From contig DIUU01000009.1 of NCBI GenBank assembly GCA_002423145.1, positions 1 through 55,744 of the forward strand: DNA of 55,744 bases. Reading direction: 5' to 3'. The position numbers were made by a program, and so were the translations under genes. The DNA comes from Acholeplasmataceae bacterium UBA6150 (GTDB lineage Bacteria > Bacillota_I > Bacilli_A > Acholeplasmatales > UBA5453). Under the pieces are notes generated by a model that ran no database searches, had not been told where the DNA came from, and worked only from the letters and a program-made list of their open reading frames with translations. This document shows, in pieces, positions 1 through 9,414 of the stretch (position 1 is its first letter; each line of letters begins with the position of its first letter).

Positions 1-1040
1 ATAAGTCAGTTAAGAATGTGGAGTTGATGTCATTTGCAGTAATATTCGCCATAGCACTAACTGAAGTGAAGTTTGACAATGCGGTAGCAATTGCTCTAAG
101 TTCTGTGACTGTAATATGATTATCAGCGTCTAATGCGCCTGCTGGAATGTCTGTAATAGCACCCTTAACAGCAATCGAGATTTGACGATTTACAATCAAT
201 GAATTGGCATCTAATAAATCATTTAATAATGCGGATGTGATGTCATTTGCACTGATGCTTGAAAGTTCATTTACGGATCCAAAATTAGACAATGCAGTAG
301 CAATCGCTCTAAGTTCTGTGACTGTAATATGATTATCAGCGTCTAATGCACCGGAAGGAATATCGGTAATTGCACCTTTAATAGCAATCGAAATTTGACG
401 ATTTACAATCAATGAATTGGCATCCAACAAATCGTTTAATAGATCGCCATCGATGGTGTTCGCATCGATATTGGATAACTCGTTGACAGAACCAAAATTG
501 CTTAATGCAACCACAATAGCTCTGAGTTCAGTTTCTTTGATATCGCCATCATCATTCAATGCATCCACAGGAATATCAGATATTGCGCCTTTAATCGCAT
601 CTGAAATTTGTCTGTTAATGATTAATGAACCTGCGTCGAGTAAGTTGTTAAGCATCGCTGCATCGACAGAGGTTGCATCGATATTAGAAATTTCATCGAT
701 GGAATTAAATTGTGATAATGCATTTGCAATCGCTCTTAGTTCAGTTTGAGTGATGTCACCTTCAGCGTCTAATGCTGCTGCTGGGATATTGGTCACTGCA
801 CCCTTGATTGCATCTGAAATTTGTCTGTTGACGATTAATGAACCAGCATCTAATAGATTTGTTAACATGGCCGCATCCACAGTGGCTGGGTCAATGTTTG
901 AAATTTCATCGACAGAACCAAATTGCGATAATGCAGTAGCAATCGCTCTTAATTCAGCTTGAGTGATGTTTCCATCAGCATCTAGTGCAGCGGCTGGGAT
1001 GTTGGTAATGGTATCTTTTAGAACGTTCGAAATGAGAATA
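1..1040 (-). repeat. Five tandem 213-bp (71-codon) coding repeats
   Basis: The anchor at the start of the (c)aatgc block recurs at 78, 291, 504, 717 and 930, a spacing of exactly 213 bp each time. The period keeps the reading frame. The repeats are diverged at third positions and some amino acids, so they are not recent duplications, except that the two copies nearest the left edge are very similar. The array runs off the left edge. Confidence 0.9.
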
Positions 1041-4000
1041 CGAACAATGTTAGATTCAGTGTCTAACAAATCGGTTAAGAACTGACTGCTGATGGTATTC
1101 GGATCTAAATCATCTGTACCAATCAATTTGACAGCTCTGAGTAATTTAATTAATTCGCCATCTTCGGTTTCTGTACCTTGCCAGAAGGTTGGATTGTCAC
1201 TATTATCTAAGGTGACATTTAAACCACTGGTACTCAATACTTCAGTAAACAGTTTATCAAGTGAACTATGTAGAACACGCGAAGACAACAATAAATCATT
1301 CAATTCTTGAATCGATTCTTCATCTGATAGAGCAGTTGTAATGGCATCATAATCCAAATTATCGAATGAGATACCTAAATCAGATAACCCTTGAATCGCA
1401 AGTAATAACGGCTTAAGGTCACCATCTGGATAGTTTGGATCAACATTTTGATACCACACATAATCATCACCATTTGGCAATGTTGTGCTGATATATGCCG
1501 ATAAATCACCAGATTCAATCATTGGAACGATGGTTTCTACCAAGGTCATTTCAATAACCTTAGATCGAAGCAATACATCGACATCGGCTGTCATGAGGGT
1601 ATTTAAGTCCACATTAATGTTGTTGATATCTCCACCAGGAATGATGGCTTTCAATGCCAATAAGAGGTATTCTAATTCGCCTGTAGTCGTTGAGGTTGAG
1701 TACCAAGTTAATCCTTCAGGAACGAATAATAACCCTTCAAGATCTCCACCTTCAGCAACCATCGATGTGAATACATTTCTAAACGTATTCGCGATGACTT
1801 TAGATTTGGCGATGGTATTGATTTGAGCTTCGGTTAATCCCAATAAAGCATTGGCATCACTACCCGCTGTGGATAGAATGATGGCTGCCTTCAATAAGGA
1901 GTTAATTTCAAGCTCGGTCCATTCTTCATAAGATTCTGGTAATGCGATTTCAAAATCGCCTAACCCTTCTTGGCCAGATAAAACCATCTCGAAGACTGCG
2001 TTTAGATTATAACGAATAACTAATGAGTCTGCGATATAGGAAGCCAGATTATCGGCCATTGCGTCCGTTAATAACGTCAAATCTCCAGAAATGATGTTGG
2101 ATGATAGAATTTCACGTGCGCCTTTTAATAACGCCGTTAACTCTGTACGGCCAGATTCAGCCGCCCAATCGATGGATTCAGGAATAACCAAAGTTACACC
2201 TAAATTGAGTCCTGCCAATAATTGCGCAATCACGTCATTCATTTTGGATGAAATGAGGTTTGATCCGCTGATTCTCGCCACAATCGCAGCGATATTTTCA
2301 TCGGATAAAATCAAATTGTAATCTGGATTTTCAGCATTATTGATTAAATCCATGATACCAGTACTGATGACTACTTTTCCAAGTAGGATTAAATTAGTGA
2401 TTTCACCTGCATTAAAATTATTTGTGATATCCTCCAAGGTAATTAAGCCTTGGAATTCTGCTGGTAAATTTTCAACGATAAAATTATAAATGTATTGTGA
2501 AGCGATGCCTGTGTTATTAGATATAATTGAGAATGCGAATATCGCATCAAAAATATCTGCGATCGCTTGGTCAGGAATCGCACCAAGTACGGCAGGGTCA
2601 GTCATGGTTGAAAAATCATCAAAACTGTCAAAACCCAAGCCTTGAACCGCCACATATAGTGTTGCGATGTTGGCGAAATCGGCTTGAAGTTCTTCACCTG
2701 TAGGCAAGGTAACATCTTCGGTTGTAATCCCTAAATCTGTAAATATTTGTTGAACAGCTGCGCCTTGGATAACAAAATTCAATCCAATCGGTAGACCATA
2801 TTGTAATAACTCAAGGTTACCTAGTGCTGTAAATATATCGGTAACAGTTTCACCATCAAACAAGAAATAGTTGACTTCACCAATCGGAACACCTTGGTCT
2901 TGAATGAGTGTAAGCACATTGACAAACACATCACCTAAGATACCTAAATCAGATAAGTAGTCAATCGCTTTTAAATCTTCAAGATTGAATAAGTCTGTGT
3001 ATCCTTCCAACATCGAATCAAAATCACCACTGTTGAGTAAATACTCTAATCCCACAGGAATAACCACTTCGATGATGTCGAGTGAGGAAATCAATCCAAA
3101 AATTTCAGCTGCGGTTTCTGGGTCTAGACTATAGATGAAATCATCACCAAATTGAGTCGATCCCCCGTTGGCTTCAATCATTAGATTAAGTGCGTCTAAA
3201 GCTTTTTCTAATTCTGCACGAAATTTGACTTGTGTATCTAAGTTTTCTGATTTGACACGAACACTGAATATTTCATCAAATACGTATTCGTCTAATTCGC
3301 TCTCGCCAATCTTAACATAGCCAGCAATCATGCCGACATAGGTTGAGCGGTAATCTTTTAAGAATAATTTAACTTCATTGAGGAGGTCTTCTGTCTCAGA
3401 CAGTGGTCTTTGAATTTCAACCAAAATGAGTTCATCGTTCACAATCATCAACTGGTATTGCGGTTCTGTGCTAACTGTAGTGGCTAAATCTAACCCACTG
3501 CTTAAAGACACCAACGCGGCGAATGGTAAGGAAATCAGTAAGACACTGAATGCCCCACGCAATCCACCCACACCAGCCCCAAGCAAACGAGACACGAACG
3601 TCTTTTTAACCTTACGTCCATTACTATCACGTTTACGTGGTTTGATGATCATCCAAATAATCCATCCAATAAACTTGAACACGGTAACGTTCAATATGAA
3701 TAGAACAATGAATAAGACCAAATTTACAGCCATTTGAATCACACCAACGATCAGCGCTAACGCGTCTGAACCCTCAACCAAAACGTTTGCAAGGTTTGGT
3801 TGCATATTGATAAGATAATTAATCGCTGTGTCTTGTATATTTGTAATGACCAATCCTTCTATCGGAATGGGTACAGAGGCTAAAGCGGCGCTGAGATCCA
3901 CGGTAATTAAGATCCCAGAAATCATTGGAATCACGAAGAAACCAGCCACTAAAATACCTACAGTCCATATTAGAAAGAAGGTGGATTTGTAAAAGCCTTG

Positions 4001-4087
4001 TACGAACCCCCAGAACATGGCGAGTCCAATAACCCCTAAGGCTGCATAATTCAGATACTGTAACATCTCTGCTGCAGTAAAACTCAT
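1..4087 (-). CDS. Giant CvpA-like membrane protein with tandem 71-aa repeats (3' truncated by window edge)
   Basis: The reading frame is open on the minus strand from an ATG at 4087, preceded by GGGGTGAT, to the left edge, giving more than 1360 residues without the C-terminus. Residues 1-190 hold about four membrane segments (roughly 10-32, 36-62, 110-147, 178-195). The motif RLLGAGVGGLRGAF (about 167-180) resembles the CvpA family signature, so I infer a CvpA-type membrane anchor. The rest is acidic, Leu/Ile/Ala-rich and presumably outside the membrane. It ends in at least five 71-residue repeats built around IPxxALDAxGxITxTELRAI. No catalytic motif was recognised. A structural or adhesive surface role is a guess. 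Confidence 0.85.
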   Translation of the reverse strand, partial: MSFTAAEMLQYLNYAALGVIGLAMFWGFVQGFYKSTFFLIWTVGILVAGFFVIPMISGILITVDLSAALASVPIPIEGLVITNIQDTAINYLINMQPNLANVLVEGSDALALIVGVIQMAVNLVLFIVLFILNVTVFKFIGWIIWMIIKPRKRDSNGRKVKKTFVSRLLGAGVGGLRGAFSVLLISLPFAALVSLSSGLDLATTVSTEPQYQLMIVNDELILVEIQRPLSETEDLLNEVKLFLKDYRSTYVGMIAGYVKIGESELDEYVFDEIFSVRVKSENLDTQVKFRAELEKALDALNLMIEANGGSTQFGDDFIYSLDPETAAEIFGLISSLDIIEVVIPVGLEYLLNSGDFDSMLEGYTDLFNLEDLKAIDYLSDLGILGDVFVNVLTLIQDQGVPIGEVNYFLFDGETVTDIFTALGNLELLQYGLPIGLNFVIQGAAVQQIFTDLGITTEDVTLPTGEELQADFANIATLYVAVQGLGFDSFDDFSTMTDPAVLGAIPDQAIADIFDAIFAFSIISNNTGIASQYIYNFIVENLPAEFQGLITLEDITNNFNAGEITNLILLGKVVISTGIMDLINNAENPDYNLILSDENIAAIVARISGSNLISSKMNDVIAQLLAGLNLGVTLVIPESIDWAAESGRTELTALLKGAREILSSNIISGDLTLLTDAMADNLASYIADSLVIRYNLNAVFEMVLSGQEGLGDFEIALPESYEEWTELEINSLLKAAIILSTAGSDANALLGLTEAQINTIAKSKVIANTFRNVFTSMVAEGGDLEGLLFVPEGLTWYSTSTTTGELEYLLLALKAIIPGGDINNINVDLNTLMTADVDVLLRSKVIEMTLVETIVPMIESGDLSAYISTTLPNGDDYVWYQNVDPNYPDGDLKPLLLAIQGLSDLGISFDNLDYDAITTALSDEESIQELNDLLLSSRVLHSSLDKLFTEVLSTSGLNVTLDNSDNPTFWQGTETEDGELIKLLRAVKLIGTDDLDPNTISSQFLTDLLDTESNIVRILISNVLKDTITNIPAAALDADGNITQAELRAIATALSQFGSVDEISNIDPATVDAAMLTNLLDAGSLIVNRQISDAIKGAVTNIPAAALDAEGDITQTELRAIANALSQFNSIDEISNIDATSVDAAMLNNLLDAGSLIINRQISDAIKGAISDIPVDALNDDGDIKETELRAIVVALSNFGSVNELSNIDANTIDGDLLNDLLDANSLIVNRQISIAIKGAITDIPSGALDADNHITVTELRAIATALSNFGSVNELSSISANDITSALLNDLLDANSLIVNRQISIAVKGAITDIPAGALDADNHITVTELRAIATALSNFTSVSAMANITANDINSTFLTDL

Positions 4088-4217
4088 AAAATCACCCCAT
4101 ATCTTTAAACTTTATTACATTTTATCACTCATCAAAAAAAATCGATACATATATGACTTTAAAACTGAACTTTTTTTTATTTTTCGTCCAAATCAGCCTA
4201 AACTAGACTTAATTATA

Positions 4218-4242
4218 TAAAAATCCCCCTTGAGGGGGAGGA
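4218..4242 (-). terminator. Rho-independent terminator of the lipoprotein gene
   Basis: TCCCCC-TTGA-GGGGGA hairpin (4224-4239) followed, reading the minus strand, by ATTTTTAT. It lies directly after the stop codon of the lipoprotein gene. Confidence 0.8.
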
Positions 4243-4998
4243 TTAGGCATTGAATTTGAATACCAAATAAAAGTTAGCACGTAAATCGGCATTGAAAGAA
4301 CTGTACTCATATTTATAAGTCAAGGTTTTCTCAGTGGGGTCATATTGTAAATATTCTTTGGTGTTTTCCATCCATGTTTCAACCGCTGTGATTCCAAATA
4401 AATAAGTACCTGACCCATTGATGATGTCGCCATCCTTACGCTTACTTGTGTAGGAAATATTCTTACCCGATACTGTAAATTCAAAATACTCATACAAGCT
4501 AGGTGAAATAATTTCACCCGGACGATACCCATAACCAGCCACGAGAACATATTTGCCATTGGGTAAAGTTTTGCTTCCGATGTTTGAATGTTTGCTAAAA
4601 ATATAGTGTCGATTTTCTCCACCCATCGATACCAATTCAATTGTCCCTGATTTCAAATCAAAATAAAACTTATCCTGCATCACCAAATCGGTTTCATCCA
4701 CGATGGTCAAATAATTGTCATGGACACTAGCGATCGTATACTGTTGTGTGGATCCTTCTAAACTCGTCTTAAGGCGATTACTGAGCGTAAGTTCATTTTC
4801 AAAAATGGTAATGGTGTAACTTTCAAATATTGAAAATGGATCATACGGCGTTTGATTTGAATTCAAACGCGAACTGATGAAATACACCAGTTCATAAGTC
4901 CCATCGAGTGTTTCTTCTATTTCGACAGTATTTCTTTTATTACAGCCACTGATTAATATTAATAATAAGAGTATCGATGAGAACATCTTTTTTCCCAC
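4243..4998 (-). CDS. Hypothetical lipoprotein
   Basis: The product has a short basic N-terminus, a hydrophobic stretch FSSILLLLILI and the lipobox ISGC, so it is a predicted lipoprotein anchored outside the membrane. About 230 residues follow, rich in beta-type alternating Tyr/Thr/Ile, with no family I recognise. The chosen start is GTG at 4998, eight bases after AAAGGTGG. Longer GTG starts at 5007 or 5010, or ATG at 4986, are possible and do not change the signal peptide much. It is a single gene with its own terminator, between the giant membrane protein and the GH13 gene. Confidence 0.75.
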   Translation of the reverse strand: MGKKMFSSILLLLILISGCNKRNTVEIEETLDGTYELVYFISSRLNSNQTPYDPFSIFESYTITIFENELTLSNRLKTSLEGSTQQYTIASVHDNYLTIVDETDLVMQDKFYFDLKSGTIELVSMGGENRHYIFSKHSNIGSKTLPNGKYVLVAGYGYRPGEIISPSLYEYFEFTVSGKNISYTSKRKDGDIINGSGTYLFGITAVETWMENTKEYLQYDPTEKTLTYKYEYSSFNADLRANFYLVFKFNA

Positions 4999-5040
4999 AG
5001 AATACACCACCTTTCATGAAATATAAATAAATTATACCCT

Positions 5041-5074
5041 AAAAAAAGAAAATACCCAATGGGTTTTGGGTATT
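5041..5074 (-). terminator. Terminator of the GH13 glucosidase gene
   Basis: On the minus strand AATACCCA-AAACCCA-TTGGGTATT is followed by TTCTTTTTTT, overlapping the stop codon at 5073. Confidence 0.8.
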
Positions 5075-6770
5075 ACTTAACTAGAACAACGATAGATTCG
5101 TACGGTTTAAGCGTTAAGTCTCTCAAATTATAGGTTCTTTCATCATAATTTGATAATAACAGTTCCTTGATTTCCATGTCGATCGATACTTTCGCTTCGA
5201 CGTCAAAGAAGTTGGTTACGACCAAGATGTTTTGGTCATAAGATCTTAAATAACTATACACGTGTTTGTCTGTTCTTAAGTATTGTTTGTATGTACCATA
5301 GACAAAGGTATTTTGATATTTAGGGTCTTTTCTTAGTTTTATAACACGCTTATAATAATTCAACAACGAATTTGGGTTTTCTAGTTCAGATTCGACATTG
5401 ATTTCTCTGTAATTTGGATTCAAATGAAACCACGGTTCAACGGTTGAAAAACCGCCATAAGGTGCATTCTTCCATTGAATTGGGGTTCTGGCATTATCTC
5501 TCGAACGGTGGGCTGTAAAACCAATGAAACGGTGTGGGTCTTGTCCCTCCGAAACCGCGATGTTATAGCTGTTTTTTACCGATACATCATTAAAGTCATC
5601 GATGGTCTTAAATGGATAATTGGTCATGCCAATTTCTTCCCCTTGGTAAATGAATGGGGTTCCCCACATAAAATATAGTGCTGTAGCGAGCATTGACCCA
5701 GATAGGATACGTTTCTTAACATTACCGTATTGACTCATGACCCGCGGTTGATCGTGGTTTAACCAATACAATGGATTCCAAGCTTTTCCATACAGGTTGG
5801 TTTGCCACTTTTCAAACATATCTTTCATGTGTGATAAATTGGTTATGACTTCATCTTCTGGGTTTTTTAAGTCCCAAACATTATTACACCAGTTGTGGTC
5901 AAAGTTGAACACCATATGGAGTTCATTTCTTTCTAAACCCGCATATTCAATCGCTTCAGCTGGTAATGCACCACCACCCACTTCACCGACAGTCATCACA
6001 TCGTAATCTTTTAATACGCATTGATTGAATTCATTTAAATAGTCATGAAGCTTAGGCAGATTTGAAAACTTACGCCAATCTGGTTTGTATTTTGAAGACG
6101 ATTCCATCACAGAATCTTCAAAGGTTGTGCTTCTAGCGATATGTGCTACAGCATCGACTCTAAACCCATCGATGCCTAAATCCAACCAAAACTTTGCCAT
6201 ATCGAACATCCCTTTTCGGACATTCGGGTTAGCCCAGTTTAAATCTGGCATTTTGTTGGAAAATATCTTCATGTAATATTCCCCAGTGAGTTCGTCTTTT
6301 TGCCAACAAGACCCCCCAAAAAAGGATGCCCAGTTGGTGGGTTCTACGGTCTTACCATTGACAACTTTTCCTGTTTGCCAAATATAATAGTCACGGTAAG
6401 GATTATCTTTGGATTTTCTCGATTCAATGAACCACGGGTGTTCATCGGATGTTTGATTCATTACCAAGTCAGCGATGATGCGAATCCCACGCTTTTTAGC
6501 CTCAACAATCAAACGTTTCGCATCTTCTAATGTACCGTAGTCTTCAGAAATGTCATAAAAATCAGACACATCGTAGCCGTTATCATCCATCGGGGATTTA
6601 TAGAAAGGACAAATCCATAATAAATCAACACCTAAATCTTTCAAATAATCGAGTTTTTCGATGATTCCAGGGATATCACCAATACCATCCCCGTTGGTAT
6701 CTTTAAAACTTCTTAAATAAATTTGATAGCCAATGGCTTCTTTCCACCATTTTTTTTCATAAAATGACAT
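5073..6770 (-). CDS. GH13 alpha-glucosidase (oligo-1,6-glucosidase type)
   Basis: A 565-residue cytoplasmic GH13 enzyme that hydrolyses terminal alpha-glucosidic bonds of small malto- or isomalto-oligosaccharides. The N-terminus YQIYLRSFKDTNGDGIGD is typical of the oligo-1,6-glucosidase/sucrase-isomaltase group. Catalytic residues are visible: nucleophile D206 in GFRVDAV, acid/base E263 in VGEVGG and D340 in NHDQ. The start at 6770 follows AGGAGTGATGAT. An upstream in-frame start at 6800 lacks a ribosome site. Exact substrate (isomaltose, sucrose, trehalose-6-P) cannot be fixed from sequence. It is divergent from the neopullulanase gene and shares its control region, so both probably respond to maltodextrin. 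Confidence 0.93.
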   Translation of the reverse strand: MSFYEKKWWKEAIGYQIYLRSFKDTNGDGIGDIPGIIEKLDYLKDLGVDLLWICPFYKSPMDDNGYDVSDFYDISEDYGTLEDAKRLIVEAKKRGIRIIADLVMNQTSDEHPWFIESRKSKDNPYRDYYIWQTGKVVNGKTVEPTNWASFFGGSCWQKDELTGEYYMKIFSNKMPDLNWANPNVRKGMFDMAKFWLDLGIDGFRVDAVAHIARSTTFEDSVMESSSKYKPDWRKFSNLPKLHDYLNEFNQCVLKDYDVMTVGEVGGGALPAEAIEYAGLERNELHMVFNFDHNWCNNVWDLKNPEDEVITNLSHMKDMFEKWQTNLYGKAWNPLYWLNHDQPRVMSQYGNVKKRILSGSMLATALYFMWGTPFIYQGEEIGMTNYPFKTIDDFNDVSVKNSYNIAVSEGQDPHRFIGFTAHRSRDNARTPIQWKNAPYGGFSTVEPWFHLNPNYREINVESELENPNSLLNYYKRVIKLRKDPKYQNTFVYGTYKQYLRTDKHVYSYLRSYDQNILVVTNFFDVEAKVSIDMEIKELLLSNYDERTYNLRDLTLKPYESIVVLVK

Positions 6771-6795
6771 ATCATCACTCCTCATTATCAAAATA

Positions 6796-6890
6796 ATCAT
6801 AACATATTTAGATTTAATAGTTGTCTTAAAAAAGGTTGTAATGCGTTACATTTAAATAAACCATGAAAGCGTTTGTATTTTCAGTATAAT
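6796..6890. promoter_or_regulatory. Divergent promoter region with LacI/MalR-like operator and cre-like site
   Basis: TGTAATGCGTTACA (6837-6850) has 5-bp inverted arms around a central CG, as in LacI/MalR-family operators. ATGAAAGCGTTTGTA (6863-6877) matches the CcpA cre consensus WTGNAANCGNWWNCA with one mismatch. A TATAAT box for the rightward gene is at 6885-6890. A TGTTATGAT extended -10 for the leftward gene lies at about 6796-6804. Inference: sugar-specific repression plus catabolite repression of both GH13 genes. Confidence 0.65.
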
Positions 6891-6924
6891 ATAAGGGTGT
6901 AACACACCATTGCGAGGTAATCAA

Positions 6925-8751
6925 ATGAACAAACACGCCCTACTCCACAAAAGCAAATCTGAAATGGCTTATGCCTATGATTCGAATACACTCCATATTT
7001 GGTTAAGAACCGCCCACCTGGATTTTCAATCCGTCAAATTGGTCTATGGAGACCCTTTTCGTTATGAACCGATCGATGATAACCACACAACGTGGGTTTG
7101 GAAACACGAAAATGCGAATGATTTAGAAATGATCAAACGCTTTTCTGACCATGAATACGATTATTATTTTTTAGCAATCCAACCTGAACACAAACGAATC
7201 AAATATGCGTTTATTTTAGATGATGCTTATTTGTATGGGGTCAGAGAAATCTACGACTTAAAGAATGACCCAAACCAAAAGAAAAAATACAACCTATTCA
7301 ATTATTTCAACTTCCCTTTTTTAAACGATGTCGATGTGATTTCTATCCCATCGTGGGTTAAAAATACCATTTGGTATGAAATATTTCCAGAACGTTTTAA
7401 ACGTAGTGCGGATGCGAAAAACTTCCCAACCCATGCGTGGGGTAACCCTGCAGAAAAAGTAACCAACCATATGTTTTTTGGTGGAAACATCCAAGGCATA
7501 ACAGAGTCTTTGGATTATTTAGTCAATTTAGGGATCACAGGGATCTATTTTACACCGATATTTAAATCGCCAAGTGCACACAAATACGATACGACCGATT
7601 ACCTGCAAATTGACCCTGACTTTGGTACCAATGAAGATTTTAAAGTATTGGTTCAAGAAGCCCATAAGCGCGGTATCAAAGTGGTTTTAGACGCAGTCTT
7701 TAATCACTGTGGTTATGACCATCCATACTTTCAAGATGTCATTCAACACGGGAAAAATTCCAAGTATTACAATAGTTTTTTTGTTAAAGATGAACCCATG
7801 CTTAATTTTGACTTAAACGATCAAAATAAACCCGTGTATCGACGTGGACTGATTCCGAATTACCATACCTTCGCTTTTACACCTTATATGCCAAAATGGA
7901 ATACCGAAGACCCGCTAGCCCGTGCCCATCTTTTAGAAGTGGCACGCTATTGGATTGAAGCGTATGATATCGATGGTTGGCGTTTAGACGTCTCAAATGA
8001 AGTGTCTCATGACTTTTGGAGAGCCTTTAGACAAACTGTCAAAGCCGCTAAAAAAGACGCGTTTATTTTTGGTGAAAACTGGGATTATAGTTACCCTTGG
8101 CTCGGTGGAGACCAAATTGATACAGTCATGAATTATGAGTTGATTTATTTGATTTGGCAATTCTTCGGTCACGATGTGAATATTCCACGTATTCCCGCTT
8201 CTGAATTGATTCGATTGACCAACAAACTCATCACATCTTACCCTCAACAAATCACTGAAAATATGTTTAATTTAGTCGATTCACACGATACAGGACGCAT
8301 TCTTCACCGCAGTAAAGAAAACAAAGACTTGGCTTTCTTGAGCTATTTATTCATGTTTTCCTTCCCGGGTACCCCAACGATTTATTATGGGGGAGAAATC
8401 GGTATGACCGGTGACCATGACCCGGATAATCGTCGCTGTATGATTTGGGATGAGAAAAAACAAGATTTGGTGTTCAAATCACGCATTCAAAAATTGATTC
8501 AAATGCGTAAAAACTTTGACGCGTTTGGATCCTCTGATTTTAGATGGGTTACCTACGATAACGATGCCCAAACCATCGTCTATGAAAAACGTGGTAAGGA
8601 TACCCTGTTATTCTTGATCAATAGCGATGAACATAGCCATACCATCACATTGCCACAAAGTATTCGTGGAGTCAATCTTGAGACCCACTTAAATGTCCGT
8701 GGACAATCCTTTGAAATTCCCGGATATGGCTACCTAATCATAAAAAAATAA
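6925..8751 (+). CDS. Neopullulanase/cyclomaltodextrinase-type GH13 enzyme
   Basis: A 608-residue cytoplasmic alpha-amylase-family enzyme. The first ~125 residues form the extra N-terminal (CBM34-like) domain typical of GH13_20 enzymes, followed by the barrel starting IWYEIFPERF. Catalytic residues are nucleophile D355 (GWRLDV), acid/base E384 (FGENWD) and D455 (VDSHD). Family members cleave cyclodextrins, pullulan and maltodextrins. The start at 6925 follows GAGGTAATCA; a TTG 15 bases upstream has no ribosome site. It is transcribed from the shared operator region and would feed short oligosaccharides to the divergent glucosidase. Confidence 0.93.
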   Translation: MNKHALLHKSKSEMAYAYDSNTLHIWLRTAHLDFQSVKLVYGDPFRYEPIDDNHTTWVWKHENANDLEMIKRFSDHEYDYYFLAIQPEHKRIKYAFILDDAYLYGVREIYDLKNDPNQKKKYNLFNYFNFPFLNDVDVISIPSWVKNTIWYEIFPERFKRSADAKNFPTHAWGNPAEKVTNHMFFGGNIQGITESLDYLVNLGITGIYFTPIFKSPSAHKYDTTDYLQIDPDFGTNEDFKVLVQEAHKRGIKVVLDAVFNHCGYDHPYFQDVIQHGKNSKYYNSFFVKDEPMLNFDLNDQNKPVYRRGLIPNYHTFAFTPYMPKWNTEDPLARAHLLEVARYWIEAYDIDGWRLDVSNEVSHDFWRAFRQTVKAAKKDAFIFGENWDYSYPWLGGDQIDTVMNYELIYLIWQFFGHDVNIPRIPASELIRLTNKLITSYPQQITENMFNLVDSHDTGRILHRSKENKDLAFLSYLFMFSFPGTPTIYYGGEIGMTGDHDPDNRRCMIWDEKKQDLVFKSRIQKLIQMRKNFDAFGSSDFRWVTYDNDAQTIVYEKRGKDTLLFLINSDEHSHTITLPQSIRGVNLETHLNVRGQSFEIPGYGYLIIKK

Positions 8752-8772
8752 GGACCAAAAGGTCCTTTTTTT
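8752..8772. terminator. Bidirectional terminator between convergent genes
   Basis: AGGACC-AAAA-GGTCCTTTTTTT follows the neopullulanase stop. The upstream A-tract gives a T-tract on the minus strand for the converging HAD gene. Confidence 0.85.
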
Positions 8773-9414
8773 CTAGATTACTTTTAAGATATCGTATGGT
8801 TTTCCAACGATAAATTCCGGTTTGAGCGGTGCCAAGTCTTTCATATCTCTAAATCCATAAAGACAGGCAATGACTTCTAAACCCGCATTTTTTCCCGTTT
8901 GTACATCGGCTTCCGAATCACCAATCAAATACGCTTCACTTGATTTGAGTTTCATCAACTGGAGTACTTTTTCAACCATCCGTGGGTCTGGCTTTTTAAT
9001 CCCATCTGATGTCACACCCAACGCGACTTCAAAGGTATTAGGAAACATTTTTTCAATCAAGTGTTTGACTGCTGCATCCTGTTTATTTGAAATCACAGCC
9101 AATCGATAGCCTCGTTGTTTTAGTGCTTCTAGTACTTGTGGGATGCCTTCGTATGGTGCAGTTACATCCTCGCTGTGAGCCTGGTAATACGCATCATAAA
9201 ACGCATAATAATTCTCAAAATCCGTCGGTGAGACCGGTTGTCCAATGGCTTCTTCAACAAATTGTTTGGCCCCATTGCCGAGCAGTCTTCTGACTTCTAG
9301 TTCAGTGAGTGTTCTAAATTTGAAATGACTTAACATAAAGTTGATGGCGTTCGTTAAATCGGTTAACGTATTCAATAATGTACCATCTAAATCGAATAAT
9401 ATCGCTTTTTTCAT
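8773..9414 (-). CDS. HAD-superfamily phosphatase, phosphoglycolate-phosphatase-like
   Basis: A 213-residue HAD hydrolase of the Gph/PGMB-like group with a four-helix cap. Motif I is FDLDGTLLNT near the N-terminus (nucleophile first Asp), motif II ISNKQ, a Lys in motif III (KKPDP) and motif IV GDSEADVQTG. Likely a small phosphate-ester phosphatase (phosphoglycolate, pyrophosphate or sugar phosphate), with the substrate not determinable here. Its ATG overlaps the TGA of the NUDIX gene (ATGA), so the two are translationally coupled. Confidence 0.9.
   Translation of the reverse strand: MKKAILFDLDGTLLNTLTDLTNAINFMLSHFKFRTLTELEVRRLLGNGAKQFVEEAIGQPVSPTDFENYYAFYDAYYQAHSEDVTAPYEGIPQVLEALKQRGYRLAVISNKQDAAVKHLIEKMFPNTFEVALGVTSDGIKKPDPRMVEKVLQLMKLKSSEAYLIGDSEADVQTGKNAGLEVIACLYGFRDMKDLAPLKPEFIVGKPYDILKVI

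Noticed and set aside
417..3737. Several plus-strand reading frames in the first 4 kb
   Set aside because: They are antisense shadows of the repeat-rich minus-strand gene and repeat with the same 213-bp period.
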